From Amycolatopsis sp. NBRC 101858 (GTDB lineage: Bacteria > Actinomycetota > Actinomycetes > Mycobacteriales > Pseudonocardiaceae), in assembly GCF_030269325.1 (NCBI RefSeq), contig NZ_BSTD01000006.1:682001-746000 (forward strand): a stretch of 64,000 nt of DNA. Reading direction: 5' to 3'. Positions 33,895-41,616 of this stretch are shown here, piece by piece. The translations under genes and the position numbers were made by a program. The stretch's first letter is position 1. Each line of letters starts with the position of its first letter. A model generated the notes under the pieces. It was not told the origin of the DNA, did not search any database, and saw only the letters and a list, made by a program, of their open reading frames with translations.

Positions 33895-34665
33895 TCATCG
33901 GGTCGCGAGCCGCATCAGCGCCCAGAGCTGGGCCGCCTGGTCGTGCACTCCCCGCACGGTCACCGAGGTCAGGGACGACCGGCCCCACAACCACAGGTAG
34001 ATCCGCCCGGGTTCGGCGGCCGTGACGACGTCGTCCGCGGTCTCGGCCTCCTCGGCCGAGCAGCGCCAGGCCTCGGTCGACTCGGGCCCGGCCCGCGCGA
34101 TCCAGCTGTGCGCGCCGGTGCGCACGCCGACCGAGCCCGCTTTCGTGCCGGTCAGACCCAGCATCGGCAGCTTGTGGCCGAACCAGAGGGTCAGCGCCTC
34201 GTCGATGCCGTCGATCGCCAGGTCCTCGGCGACGCCGCGCTGCTCCGCGCCCGCCGCCTGCTCGACGTCGACGCGGTGGACCAGCGTCTCGTGCAGCATC
34301 CGCCGGCGCCAGAACCCGTAGGTCGGGTCGGCCGGCCACCACGTGTCGGCGCGCTCTTCGGGGTCGTGCGCGGCCAGTTCGTCGAGGAGCTCGGCCAGGC
34401 CGGTCTCCAGGTACGCGGCCAGGCTCTGGCCCGGCTCGGGGTCGCGCTGCCAGTCTTCGGGGTTGCGGCCTTCGGCGAGCCGGCGCCGGACCATCCGGTA
34501 GAGGCTGCCGACGTGCCGGGCCACCTCGGCGGCCGACCAGCCCGGACAGGCGGGCACCGGCGCTTCGGCGGGCGCCGCGTGGACGGCCTCGGCCAGCACC
34601 CGGCCTTCGATCCCCAGCGCCGTGAGCAACCGCCCTCGGTCGACCGGGCCGTGCTCACGCGACAT
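33895..34665 (-). CDS. Maleylpyruvate isomerase-like mycothiol-dependent protein
   Basis: A 256-residue protein of the TIGR03083/maleylpyruvate isomerase N-terminal family (DinB-like helical bundle). The typical segments are VPACPGWSAAEVARHVGSLYRMV and the histidine in RRMLHETLVHRVDVEQAAG. Such proteins are metal-dependent and often mycothiol-linked. The ATG at 34665 overlaps the 3' end of the HEPN gene by 11 bp, so it is translated from the same message. Its substrate is unknown. Confidence 0.8.
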   Translation of the reverse strand: MSREHGPVDRGRLLTALGIEGRVLAEAVHAAPAEAPVPACPGWSAAEVARHVGSLYRMVRRRLAEGRNPEDWQRDPEPGQSLAAYLETGLAELLDELAAHDPEERADTWWPADPTYGFWRRRMLHETLVHRVDVEQAAGAEQRGVAEDLAIDGIDEALTLWFGHKLPMLGLTGTKAGSVGVRTGAHSWIARAGPESTEAWRCSAEEAETADDVVTAAEPGRIYLWLWGRSSLTSVTVRGVHDQAAQLWALMRLATR

Positions 34666-35755
34666 GGGCTTCCCCGGTGATCGGGAGGCCGTGCACCAGG
34701 CGGCGGACCAGTTCGAGGAACGACGTGGCGGCCCGCACCAGCTCGACGGCCGACTCGGCGGTGACCTTCCCGGTGATCCCGGCCTGCGCGGCGGCGCGCG
34801 CGGCCGAGTTGCCCGCGAAGAAGGCCGACCACTCCCGCAGTTCGGGAGCGACGGAGTCGAGCAGCACCCAGGTACTGGCCGGCCGAGCACGCCCCCGGTG
34901 CGGACGCCCCCGGGCAGCAAGCACGGCGGCGGCGCCCCGCAGGGCGGCGAGGTAGGCACCGATGAAGCGCTCGGCGGGAGCGGTCTCCCGGTCGGCCTCG
35001 GCGAGCCCGCGCCGGGCTTGGGCAAGCAGGCCGGCGGCAACGGGCGGTGCGGGCGGGCGGAGGGACATGGGCAGCTCGGGCTGGTTGCGCTCAGCGTGGG
35101 CGGCGGATTCCCCCTCGACGGCGGGCGGACGCAGGGAGTCAGGGAACTGCGGGGAGTCCGCGGTGGGCGGACGCAGCGAAGCAGGCAGCTCGGACAGGCT
35201 GCGACCAGCATCGGGCGAACCGGACTCGACATCGGCAGTGGGCGGGCGCAGCGAGGCCGGCAACTCGGACTGACCGGCATCCGCGACCGGCGGACGCAGC
35301 GAAATCGGCAGCTCGGGCTGCCCCGGGTCTGCCACCGGCACCGGCGAGTGCGAAATCGGCAGCTCGACCTGCTCAAGCTCCGCACCGGCGATGGGCGGAC
35401 GCAGCGAGGTCGGCGGCTGGGATTGACCACTGTCCGCATGAGCAGCCGACGGGCGCAAAGAGGTGGGCACCTCGGGCCAGCCGGCATCCGCAGCGGCAGC
35501 AGCCGGACGCGGCGAAGCCGAAAGCTCGGACTGACCGGCATCCGCGACCAGCGGACGCAGCGACATCGGCAGCTCGGGCTGCCCCGGGTCGACCGCCGCC
35601 GTCGGGTGCAGTCGGCCCTTTCCCTCGGCCCGCGGGCGGGTTCGGCGGGGGCGGCCGTGGTGGGTGCCGGCCGCTGGTGGGGTTACCGGCGGGCGCAGCG
35701 GCATGGGCAGCTGCGGCTGCCCGGACTCCGTGGGGGACACGACCTTGACGGACAT
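34655..35755 (-). CDS. SAV_6107-family HEPN domain protein with expanded proline-rich repeats
   Basis: A 366-residue protein. The C-terminal 130 residues (from LLAQARRGLAEADRET) match the SAV_6107-type HEPN helical domain (RFIGAYLAALRGAAAVLA, ELREWSAFFAGNSAARAAAQAGI). HEPN domains often act as RNases or nucleotidyltransferase partners, but no R-x4-6-H motif is evident here. Residues about 13-235 are eleven copies of an ELPxSLRPP-like unit, 14-25 residues apart, rich in Pro, Ala and Asp and probably disordered. The start MSVKVVSPTES at 35755 is chosen over an upstream in-frame ATG at 35878, which lies across a LexA box. It is translationally coupled to the maleylpyruvate isomerase-like gene. 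Confidence 0.78.
   Translation of the reverse strand: MSVKVVSPTESGQPQLPMPLRPPVTPPAAGTHHGRPRRTRPRAEGKGRLHPTAAVDPGQPELPMSLRPLVADAGQSELSASPRPAAAAADAGWPEVPTSLRPSAAHADSGQSQPPTSLRPPIAGAELEQVELPISHSPVPVADPGQPELPISLRPPVADAGQSELPASLRPPTADVESGSPDAGRSLSELPASLRPPTADSPQFPDSLRPPAVEGESAAHAERNQPELPMSLRPPAPPVAAGLLAQARRGLAEADRETAPAERFIGAYLAALRGAAAVLAARGRPHRGRARPASTWVLLDSVAPELREWSAFFAGNSAARAAAQAGITGKVTAESAVELVRAATSFLELVRRLVHGLPITGEAHVA
35053..35719 (-). repeat. Eleven-unit degenerate coding repeat in the HEPN gene
   Basis: Units read (first to last) QLPMPLRPP, ELPMSLRPL, ELSASPRPA, EVPTSLRPS, QPPTSLRPP, ELPISHSPV, ELPISLRPP, ELPASLRPP, ELPASLRPP, QFPDSLRPP, ELPMSLRPP. Linkers resemble VADAGQ or HADSGQ. Units 2, 7, 8, 9 and 11 are most alike, suggesting stepwise duplication of a single ancestral N-terminal motif. 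Confidence 0.85.
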
Positions 35756-35858
35756 GACGACCCTCCTCCTGCGCGGGGTGAGCCCGATCGAGCACCCGGC
35801 GGCCGGACGCTTCCCCCGCCCCGCCGCCGGGCACCTGACCGGTGCGCGCTCACCGATG

Positions 35859-35874
35859 TCGAACGTCTGTTCGA
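35859..35874. promoter_or_regulatory. Perfect LexA (SOS) box
   Basis: TCGAACGTCTGTTCGA is a perfect palindrome with the GAAC-N4-GTTC core of actinobacterial SOS boxes. It sits about 104 bases from both the HEPN start (35755, minus) and the YbaK-like start (35978, plus), so either or both may be LexA targets. Confidence 0.75.
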
Positions 35875-35977
35875 ACAATTTCCAGAGTAACCCCGACCCG
35901 GTGTCCGCTCAACCCCACGGGTGGAATCCCCGGACGTGGTGCGGGACACCAGGTCGGTGGCGTGATCTCATAGGTTC

Positions 35978-36490
35978 ATGAGTTCGCTGGACCACCCCGC
36001 CGTCGCCAAGGTGGCGGCCGCGCTGGCCGAAGCCGGGCAGCACGCCGCCGCCGAGGGCATCCGCGTGCTGCCCGCCGAGGTCCGGACCGCCGCTCAGGCG
36101 GCCGAAGCGCTCGGCGTGCCCGTGGGGGCCATCGCCAACAGCCTCATCTTCCGCCTGGGGTCCGACAAAAAAGCGCTCCTCGCCCTCACCTCGGGCGCCC
36201 ACCGCGCCGATCCGGCCACCCTCGAGCGGCTGGCCGGGGCCGGAATCGGCAAGGCCGACGCCGACTTCGTGCGGGCGCACACCGGGCAGCCGATCGGCGG
36301 CGTCGCCCCCACCGGGCACCCGGGGCCGCTGCCGACGCTGGTCGACACCGCGCTGCGCGCCCACGACGTCGTGTGGGCCGCCGCCGGGCACCCCAAGACC
36401 GTCTACCCCACCACCTTCGCGGAGCTGGTCGCCTTGACCGGGGGCACCCCGGGCGCGCTCAGCGGCGCGGAGGAAGATGGACAGCCGTGA
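35978..36490 (+). CDS. YbaK/EbsC-family aminoacyl-tRNA deacylase
   Basis: A 170-residue single-domain editing protein. Family features are IANSLIFRLGSDKKALLALTSGAHRAD, the lysine-containing region following it, and the conserved GQPIGGVAPTGHPGPLPTLVD. Such proteins hydrolyse mischarged tRNAs (for example Cys-tRNA-Pro). The stop overlaps the GNAT gene by four bases (GTGA). A perfect LexA box lies 104 bases upstream. Confidence 0.87.
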   Translation: MSSLDHPAVAKVAAALAEAGQHAAAEGIRVLPAEVRTAAQAAEALGVPVGAIANSLIFRLGSDKKALLALTSGAHRADPATLERLAGAGIGKADADFVRAHTGQPIGGVAPTGHPGPLPTLVDTALRAHDVVWAAAGHPKTVYPTTFAELVALTGGTPGALSGAEEDGQP

Positions 36491-37059
36491 CCGCGATGCC
36501 CGCCGGCTGCTCCCGCTACGTCCAGCTCTCCTCGGACGAGTTCCGCGCCCGCCTGCCCGAGGCGCTGGACATCTACGTCCGGGCGATGCGGTACCCGGCA
36601 GGCACCGCCGAGCAGCGCGCGCCGATGTGGCTCACCCACGCGCTGCGCGAGGGCTGGCGCTGCATGGCCGCGCTCGACGCCGACGACGTCCTGCTCGGGC
36701 TCGCCTACGGCTACCGCGGCCGGGCCGGGCAGTGGTGGCACGAGCAGGTGCGCCACGGCCTGAGCCGTCGCTTCGGGCCCGAAGCGGCGGAGCGCTGGCT
36801 GTCGGACTACTTCGAGCTGACCGAGATCCACGTCAAGCCGGAGAACCAGGGCCACCAGATCGGCGAGGACCTGCTGCGCGCGCTGCTGGACGGCGTGCCG
36901 AGCGCGAACGTCCTGCTGTCGACGCCCGAGGGCACCAGCCGGGCGTGGAAGCTCTACCGGCGCACCGGGTTCGTCGACGTCCTGCGCGACTACCACTTCG
37001 CCGGCGACCCGCGGCCGTTCGCGATCCTCGGGCGGGCGCTGCCCCTCGACTCGCGCTGA
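36487..37059 (+). CDS. GNAT family N-acetyltransferase
   Basis: A 190-residue acetyltransferase. The acetyl-CoA motif is ELTEIHVKPENQGHQIGEDLL (Q-x-x-G-x-G-like), followed by LLSTPEGTSRAWKLYRRTGFVDV. The GTG at 36487 is coupled to the YbaK-like gene; an ATG at 36496 is the alternative. The substrate is unknown. Confidence 0.82.
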   Translation: MTAMPAGCSRYVQLSSDEFRARLPEALDIYVRAMRYPAGTAEQRAPMWLTHALREGWRCMAALDADDVLLGLAYGYRGRAGQWWHEQVRHGLSRRFGPEAAERWLSDYFELTEIHVKPENQGHQIGEDLLRALLDGVPSANVLLSTPEGTSRAWKLYRRTGFVDVLRDYHFAGDPRPFAILGRALPLDSR

Positions 37060-37077
37060 GCCGAGGGGCGACGCCGG

Positions 37078-37950
37078 TCAGCGCGGTTCGGGACGCCAGT
37101 ACCCGATCAGCAGCGCCGCGACCAGGACGGCGGCGCCGCACCAGGCCGTGACGCCGAGCCGTTCCCCGAAGAGCGCGGCGGACAGGACGGTGGCCGTCAG
37201 CGGCTCGAGCACCGCCGACAGCGCACCCAGGACGGGGTGCGCCGTCGCCAGGCCGCGCAGGTAGGCGGCGTAGGCGAGCGCGGTCGGCACCGCGCCGAGG
37301 TAGCAGGCCGCCGCGAGGACGTCCGCGTGCAGCGGCAGTGCCATGCCCGTCCAGCTCGCCACGGGGGTGAGCAGGAGACCGCCGGTCAGGCAGCCGAACG
37401 CCGTCGTGGACAGCGGGTCCAGGCCGTCGACCGGCTTCGCGGTGAGCAGCGTCAGGGCCGCGAAGCCCGCCGCGGCGAGAAGCGCGAAGCCGAGGCCGCC
37501 GACGAGGTGGGCGGGTTCGTCCGGTGACCAGCGGAGCAGCACCAGTCCGGCGAGCGTGCCGGCGAGGGAGAGCACCGTCCAGCGGTGGGGCCGGCGCACC
37601 ACCGCGAGCGTGACGACGACGGGTGCGGCGCCGATGGTGGTCATCGTGGCGATGCTGACCGAGCTGAGCGCGACGGCGGCGAAGTAGCTCGCCTGGAAGA
37701 GGGCGAACAGCGCGCCGACGGCGAGAAGCCGCTTCGCCGCTTCGGCGGTGCGTGGGAGGCCGCCGCCTTTCAGCAGGACGAAGAGGGTCGCGACGCCGCC
37801 GCCGACGAGCAGCCGGTACGCGGCCACGGCGAGCGGGTGAAGACCGGCCAGCTGACCGAGAAGGGAGCCGGCGAGGCCACCGGTGCCCCAGAGGACACCG
37901 GCGAGAACGAGCGCGGCCGAAGACCGGGCGCGCGTGGACAGGGTTGTCAA
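37078..37950 (-). CDS. EamA family (DMT superfamily) exporter
   Basis: A ten-helix drug/metabolite transporter of about 290 residues with two EamA repeats. The N-terminal repeat has LWGTGGLAGSLLG and TIGAAPVVVTLA; the second ends LSAVLEPLTATVLSAALFGERL. The best start is a TTG at 37950, eight bases after AGGAG; a TTG at 38004 is also in frame but lacks a good ribosome site. The substrate is unknown. It is downstream of the DUF885 gene behind a terminator, so it should have its own promoter in 37951-38127, a stretch in which I see only an imperfect CCCCGC/GCGGGG hairpin. Confidence 0.82.
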   Translation of the reverse strand: MTTLSTRARSSAALVLAGVLWGTGGLAGSLLGQLAGLHPLAVAAYRLLVGGGVATLFVLLKGGGLPRTAEAAKRLLAVGALFALFQASYFAAVALSSVSIATMTTIGAAPVVVTLAVVRRPHRWTVLSLAGTLAGLVLLRWSPDEPAHLVGGLGFALLAAAGFAALTLLTAKPVDGLDPLSTTAFGCLTGGLLLTPVASWTGMALPLHADVLAAACYLGAVPTALAYAAYLRGLATAHPVLGALSAVLEPLTATVLSAALFGERLGVTAWCGAAVLVAALLIGYWRPEPR

Positions 37951-38127
37951 AGGAACGCTCCTGCGTCGAAGGAAAAGGGAGCTCGACGACGCGGGGCGGT
38001 GCAAGACGAATCAGCCGCGGGCCCTGGAGGCCACGCGGCTGGGAACCACCCCGCTCAGGCGCGGGGCGGTGGGGTGACGAAGAGGATTCGGCGCACGGGG
38101 CGAACCTAGCGGGGGCGAACGCCGTGC

Positions 38128-38149
38128 GGCCACCGGTTTTCCGGTGGCC
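38128..38149 (-). terminator. Terminator hairpin after the DUF885 gene
   Basis: A perfect 9-bp stem (GGCCACCGG / CCGGTGGCC) closes a TTTT loop, 50-75 bases after the DUF885 stop. A degenerate second copy of one stem arm is part of the tandem duplication at 38138-38210. Confidence 0.7.
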
Positions 38150-38210
38150 GCCCGGCGGAGCTCAGTCCAGCCACTGGTTTCCGGTGACCGCCCGGCGGAG
38201 CTCAGTCCAG
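38138..38210. repeat. 40-bp-period tandem duplication covering the DUF885 stop codon
   Basis: Bases 38138-38170 and 38178-38210 are identical except for one base over 33 positions. The right copy contains the last codons and stop of the DUF885 gene; the left copy is a duplicate of that 3' end plus half of the terminator stem. Confidence 0.8.
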
Positions 38211-39890
38211 CTGGGCCAGCTGCTCCCGCAGCGTGTCCAGCCCCATCCCGCCGAGCCGCAGTGCCTGCATGTGGAACCGCTTGATGTCGAACGCGCCGCC
38301 GGCCCGGCCCTGGGCCTCCGAGCGGGCCGTCAGCCACAGGCGCTCGCCGATCTTGTACGCCGGGGCCTGGCCGGGCCAGCCCAGGTACCGGTCGATCTCG
38401 TCGCGGACGTGCGCTTCGTCGGTGATCGTGCGGGTCAGCATGAACTCCAGGCCCAGCTCCGGGGTCCACCGCGCCCCCTCGTGGAAGCCCGTTCCCGCCG
38501 GGATCTCGAGCTCCAGGTGCATGCCCAGGTCGACCACCACCCGCGCCGCGCGGAAGAGCTGCTCCGACAGCATTCCCAGCAGGTCGCCGTCGTCGGAGAG
38601 GTAGCCCAGCTCCTCCATCAGGCGCTCCGAGTACAGCGCCCAGCCCTCCGCGTGGCCCGACGTGAACGCCATCAGGCGCTGGTACTTGTTCAGCCCCTCG
38701 GACTGGTCCACCGCCGTCGCGATCTGGAGGTGGTGACCCGGTGCTCCTTCGTGGTACACCGTGCTCGTCTCGCGCCACGTGACGAACTCGTCGCGGCCGG
38801 CGGGCAGGGACCACCACATCCGGCCCGGGCGGGCGAAGTCCTCGCTCGGACCCGTGTAGTACGCGCCCACTCCGCCGCCCGGCGGGGCGATCTTGCACTC
38901 CAGCGCCATCACGCGGTCCGAAATCTCGAAGTGCTTGCCGCGCAACGACTTCAGCGCCTCGTCGGACAGGTGCTGCATCCACGCCTCGAACTCCGCGCGG
39001 CCGCGGACGCGGTAGCGGGGGTCGGCGTCGAGCACCGCCGCGACCTCCGCCACCGAAGCGCCCGGCTTGACGCGGTTCGCGACCGCCCGCATCTCGGACT
39101 CGATCCGGGCGAACTCCGCCCAGCCCCATTCGTAGGCCTCGCGCAGGTCCAGCGCCGCGCCGACGAAGTACCGCGACCACAGCCGGTAGACGTCCTCGCC
39201 GACGGCGTCCTTGACCGGGGCCTTCGGCGCCAGCTCGGCCCGCAGGAACCCGGCGAACTCCGCGAACGCCTCCTCGGCGGCCCGCGCGCCGTGCGCAAGG
39301 TCTCCCTTCAGCGCTTCACCCTGTGAAGACGCGCCGCCGACGAGCTGCGTGAAGTAGCCCGTCTCGTCCTGGAGCCCGGCCCACGTCTCGCACTGCTCCG
39401 CCACCTTCGCGATCTGCCGCAGCGCCGAGACGTGCCCGTTGTCGGCCGCCGTGAGCAGGCCGTTGCGGACGTTCGCGAGCGCCTGCGGGACCTCGCCGAG
39501 CCGGGCCGAGACGACCGACCAGTCCTGCTCGGTGTCGAGCGGCATCAGGTCGAACGCCATCCGCAGCTCCTGCACCGGGCTGGAGATGACGTTCAGGCTC
39601 GCCACGTCGAGGCCGGCCTCGTGGATCTCCAGCTCCAGCCCGACGCGCTCGGTGAACACGGCCTTCGCGGCGCGCTCGGCGGTGTCCTGCGGCTCGGCGG
39701 CCGTGACGGCGGCGTGCGCCCGCGACGCCAGTGCGGCGCGCTCGGCGAACCCGTCCGCCGAGTAGTCGGTCAGCCGGTGGTCGTGACCCGTGATGCCGTA
39801 TGCGGTCGCCGCGACCGGGTCCGCGGCCGCGTATTCGTCGACGTAGCGGTCACAGATCCCGTGCACGCCATCGGAAGCAGTAGAAGCCAT
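38202..39890 (-). CDS. DUF885 family protein (putative zinc carboxypeptidase-like)
   Basis: A 562-residue cytosolic protein. The metal-binding signature is YHEGAPGHHLQ, followed by TSGHAEGWALYSERLMEELG, which together define DUF885, a family with M32-like metallopeptidase features. No signal peptide is present. The ATG at 39890 is preferred over one three codons upstream. The 3' end has been locally duplicated. It lies downstream of metF on the same strand with a 42-bp gap. The substrate is unknown. Confidence 0.85.
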   Translation of the reverse strand: MASTASDGVHGICDRYVDEYAAADPVAATAYGITGHDHRLTDYSADGFAERAALASRAHAAVTAAEPQDTAERAAKAVFTERVGLELEIHEAGLDVASLNVISSPVQELRMAFDLMPLDTEQDWSVVSARLGEVPQALANVRNGLLTAADNGHVSALRQIAKVAEQCETWAGLQDETGYFTQLVGGASSQGEALKGDLAHGARAAEEAFAEFAGFLRAELAPKAPVKDAVGEDVYRLWSRYFVGAALDLREAYEWGWAEFARIESEMRAVANRVKPGASVAEVAAVLDADPRYRVRGRAEFEAWMQHLSDEALKSLRGKHFEISDRVMALECKIAPPGGGVGAYYTGPSEDFARPGRMWWSLPAGRDEFVTWRETSTVYHEGAPGHHLQIATAVDQSEGLNKYQRLMAFTSGHAEGWALYSERLMEELGYLSDDGDLLGMLSEQLFRAARVVVDLGMHLELEIPAGTGFHEGARWTPELGLEFMLTRTITDEAHVRDEIDRYLGWPGQAPAYKIGERLWLTARSEAQGRAGGAFDIKRFHMQALRLGGMGLDTLREQLAQLD

Positions 39891-39932
39891 GCGCCGCACG
39901 CTACCGGGCCACCAGGGGCCGGTGGTACGTAC

Positions 39933-40817
39933 TTAAGCACGGGCCGGGACGAGCCCGAGCCTCGCGATGACCTCGCGTGTCGCCTTCGACCGGTTGAACG
40001 TGTAGAAGTGCAGGTTCGGCACGCCCTCGGCGATCAGCTTCTCGCACAGCTCCGTGATGACGTCGATGCCCGCCGCGCGGAACGCCTTCGGGTCGTCGGC
40101 CAGCGGCTCCAGCCGGTCGAGGAGCTTCCGGGGGGCCGGCGCGCCGGACAGCTTGATCGTCGTCTGCAGGGTCCGCAGCGTGGTCAGCGGCATGACGCCG
40201 GGCAGCACCGGGACGTCGCAGCCGGTCGCCGCCACCCGGTCGCGCAGCCGGAGGAAGTCCTCGGGGTCGTGGAACAGCTGCGCGATCGCGAAGTCCGCGC
40301 CCGCGCGCAGCTTGCGGACCAGGTACTTCGTGTCCGATTCCAGGTCGGTCGAGCGCGGGTGGCCGTAGGTGTACGCCGAGACGCCGACGCAGAAGTCGCC
40401 CAGCTCGCGGACCAGCTGCACGAGCTCTTCGGCGTAGGTCAGGCCCTCCGGGTGCGGGATCCACTCGCCGTAGACGTCGCCCGGCGGGTCGCCGCGCAGC
40501 GCGAGGATGTTGCGGACGCCGACCGAGGCGTACCAGCCGATCACGTTCCGCAGCTCGGCGACGGAGTGGTTGACCGCGGTCAGGTGCGCCATCGGCACCA
40601 GCGTGGTCTCGGTGGCGACGCGCGCGATGCTGCGGATCGTGCCGTCGCGGCTGGAGCCGCCGGCCCCGTAGGTGATCGACATGTAGGCCGGGTCGTACGG
40701 CTCGAGCTCCCGGATCGCCTTCCAGAGGACGGCCTCGTCCGCCGTGTCCCGGGGCGGGAAGAACTCGATGGAGAACTTCGGCCCGTCTCCTCGCAACCGC
40801 TCGATCACCGACGTCAT
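39933..40817 (-). CDS. metF: Methylenetetrahydrofolate reductase
   Basis: A 294-residue FAD enzyme that makes 5-methyl-THF for methionine synthesis. Motifs are FSIEFFPPRD with the catalytic glutamate, YMSITYGAGGSSRD, NILALRGDPPGD and FAIAQLFHD. The TIM-barrel length is normal, without a regulatory extension. It is divergent from the MerB-like gene with a 49-bp gap. Its closeness to the polyprenyl synthase, Rv2175c-like and pknL genes parallels M. tuberculosis Rv2172c-Rv2176. Confidence 0.93.
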   Translation of the reverse strand: MTSVIERLRGDGPKFSIEFFPPRDTADEAVLWKAIRELEPYDPAYMSITYGAGGSSRDGTIRSIARVATETTLVPMAHLTAVNHSVAELRNVIGWYASVGVRNILALRGDPPGDVYGEWIPHPEGLTYAEELVQLVRELGDFCVGVSAYTYGHPRSTDLESDTKYLVRKLRAGADFAIAQLFHDPEDFLRLRDRVAATGCDVPVLPGVMPLTTLRTLQTTIKLSGAPAPRKLLDRLEPLADDPKAFRAAGIDVITELCEKLIAEGVPNLHFYTFNRSKATREVIARLGLVPARA

Positions 40818-40866
40818 ACCCGAATGTTAAAGGTCTCCGGTACTAAACTGGTCACGGGAGTGAGCC

Positions 40867-41556
40867 ATGCACGAGGACGACACGAACCGGGACGAGGACG
40901 TGCGCCTCGCCGTCTACCACGCTTTCGCCGATCGCGGCCGCGCGCCGTCCGCGCCGGAGCTGGCCGACGCGGCCGGCGGGTCGCTGGCCGTCGCCAAGCA
41001 GTCGCTGCACCGCCTCGCGCAGGCCCACCACCTGGTGCTCGACGAGTGCGAGCACGTCGTGCTGGCCCACCCGTTCGCGGCGAAGTCGCTCGGCTTCTCG
41101 GTGATGGGCTCGAGCACGCTGTGGTGGGGCGGTTGCGCATGGGACTCCTTCGCCATCCCCCACCTGGTGGCCGGCGAGCCGGAGGTGCTCGTCGCGACCC
41201 GCTGTCCCGGCTGCGGGCAGCCGCACGCCCTGGTCGTGTCCCGCTCCGCGCCGCCCGAGGGCACGCAGGTGGCGCACTTCCTCGTGCCCGCCGCGCGGAT
41301 GTGGGACGACGTGCTGCACACCTGCGGCCACCAGCGGCTGTTCTGCTGCGAGTCCTGTGTGGACGCCTGGCTGGCGGCGACCGGGCAGGCCAAGGGGTAC
41401 GTCATGGACCTCGTCACGCTCTGGCGGCTCGCCCGGGGCTGGTACGAGGGCCGCCTCGAGCGCGGCTACCGGCGGCGCGAACCGGACAGGGCCGTCGAAT
41501 ACTTCGCCGAAGCGGGCCTGACCGGGCCGTTCTGGGCGGCGACGGCCGGAGTCTGA
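40867..41556 (+). CDS. Alkylmercury lyase (MerB)-like protein
   Basis: A 229-residue protein. An N-terminal winged-helix-like region precedes the MerB core. Cys90 and Asp93 in GGCAWDSF and Cys160 in HQRLFCCESC correspond to the catalytic Cys96, Asp99 and Cys159 of E. coli R831b MerB, so C-Hg protonolysis is chemically possible. Extra cysteines (RCPGCG, Cys161, Cys164) could bind metal. No merA, merR or transporter is nearby, so a role outside classical mercury resistance is possible. Confidence 0.8.
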   Translation: MHEDDTNRDEDVRLAVYHAFADRGRAPSAPELADAAGGSLAVAKQSLHRLAQAHHLVLDECEHVVLAHPFAAKSLGFSVMGSSTLWWGGCAWDSFAIPHLVAGEPEVLVATRCPGCGQPHALVVSRSAPPEGTQVAHFLVPAARMWDDVLHTCGHQRLFCCESCVDAWLAATGQAKGYVMDLVTLWRLARGWYEGRLERGYRRREPDRAVEYFAEAGLTGPFWAATAGV

Positions 41557-41616
41557 TTCGCCACATCCGGGTGCCCCGGCGGCCCGCGCCCCCGCCGGTT
41601 CCGCGAGGATGGCGGC

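Noticed and set aside
35053..35719. CRISPR-like array.
   Set aside because: Units are degenerate, vary in spacing and encode a continuous proline-rich peptide in one frame.
36487..37059. Third SOS-controlled gene in the YbaK operon as an antibiotic acetyltransferase.
   Set aside because: GNAT motifs are generic and nothing points to an antibiotic substrate.
37951..38127. Attenuator or riboswitch before the EamA gene.
   Set aside because: Only an imperfect GC hairpin and no regulatory leader peptide with a biased codon run could be seen.
40867..41556. Mercury-resistance operon.
   Set aside because: No merA, merR, merT or merP neighbours.
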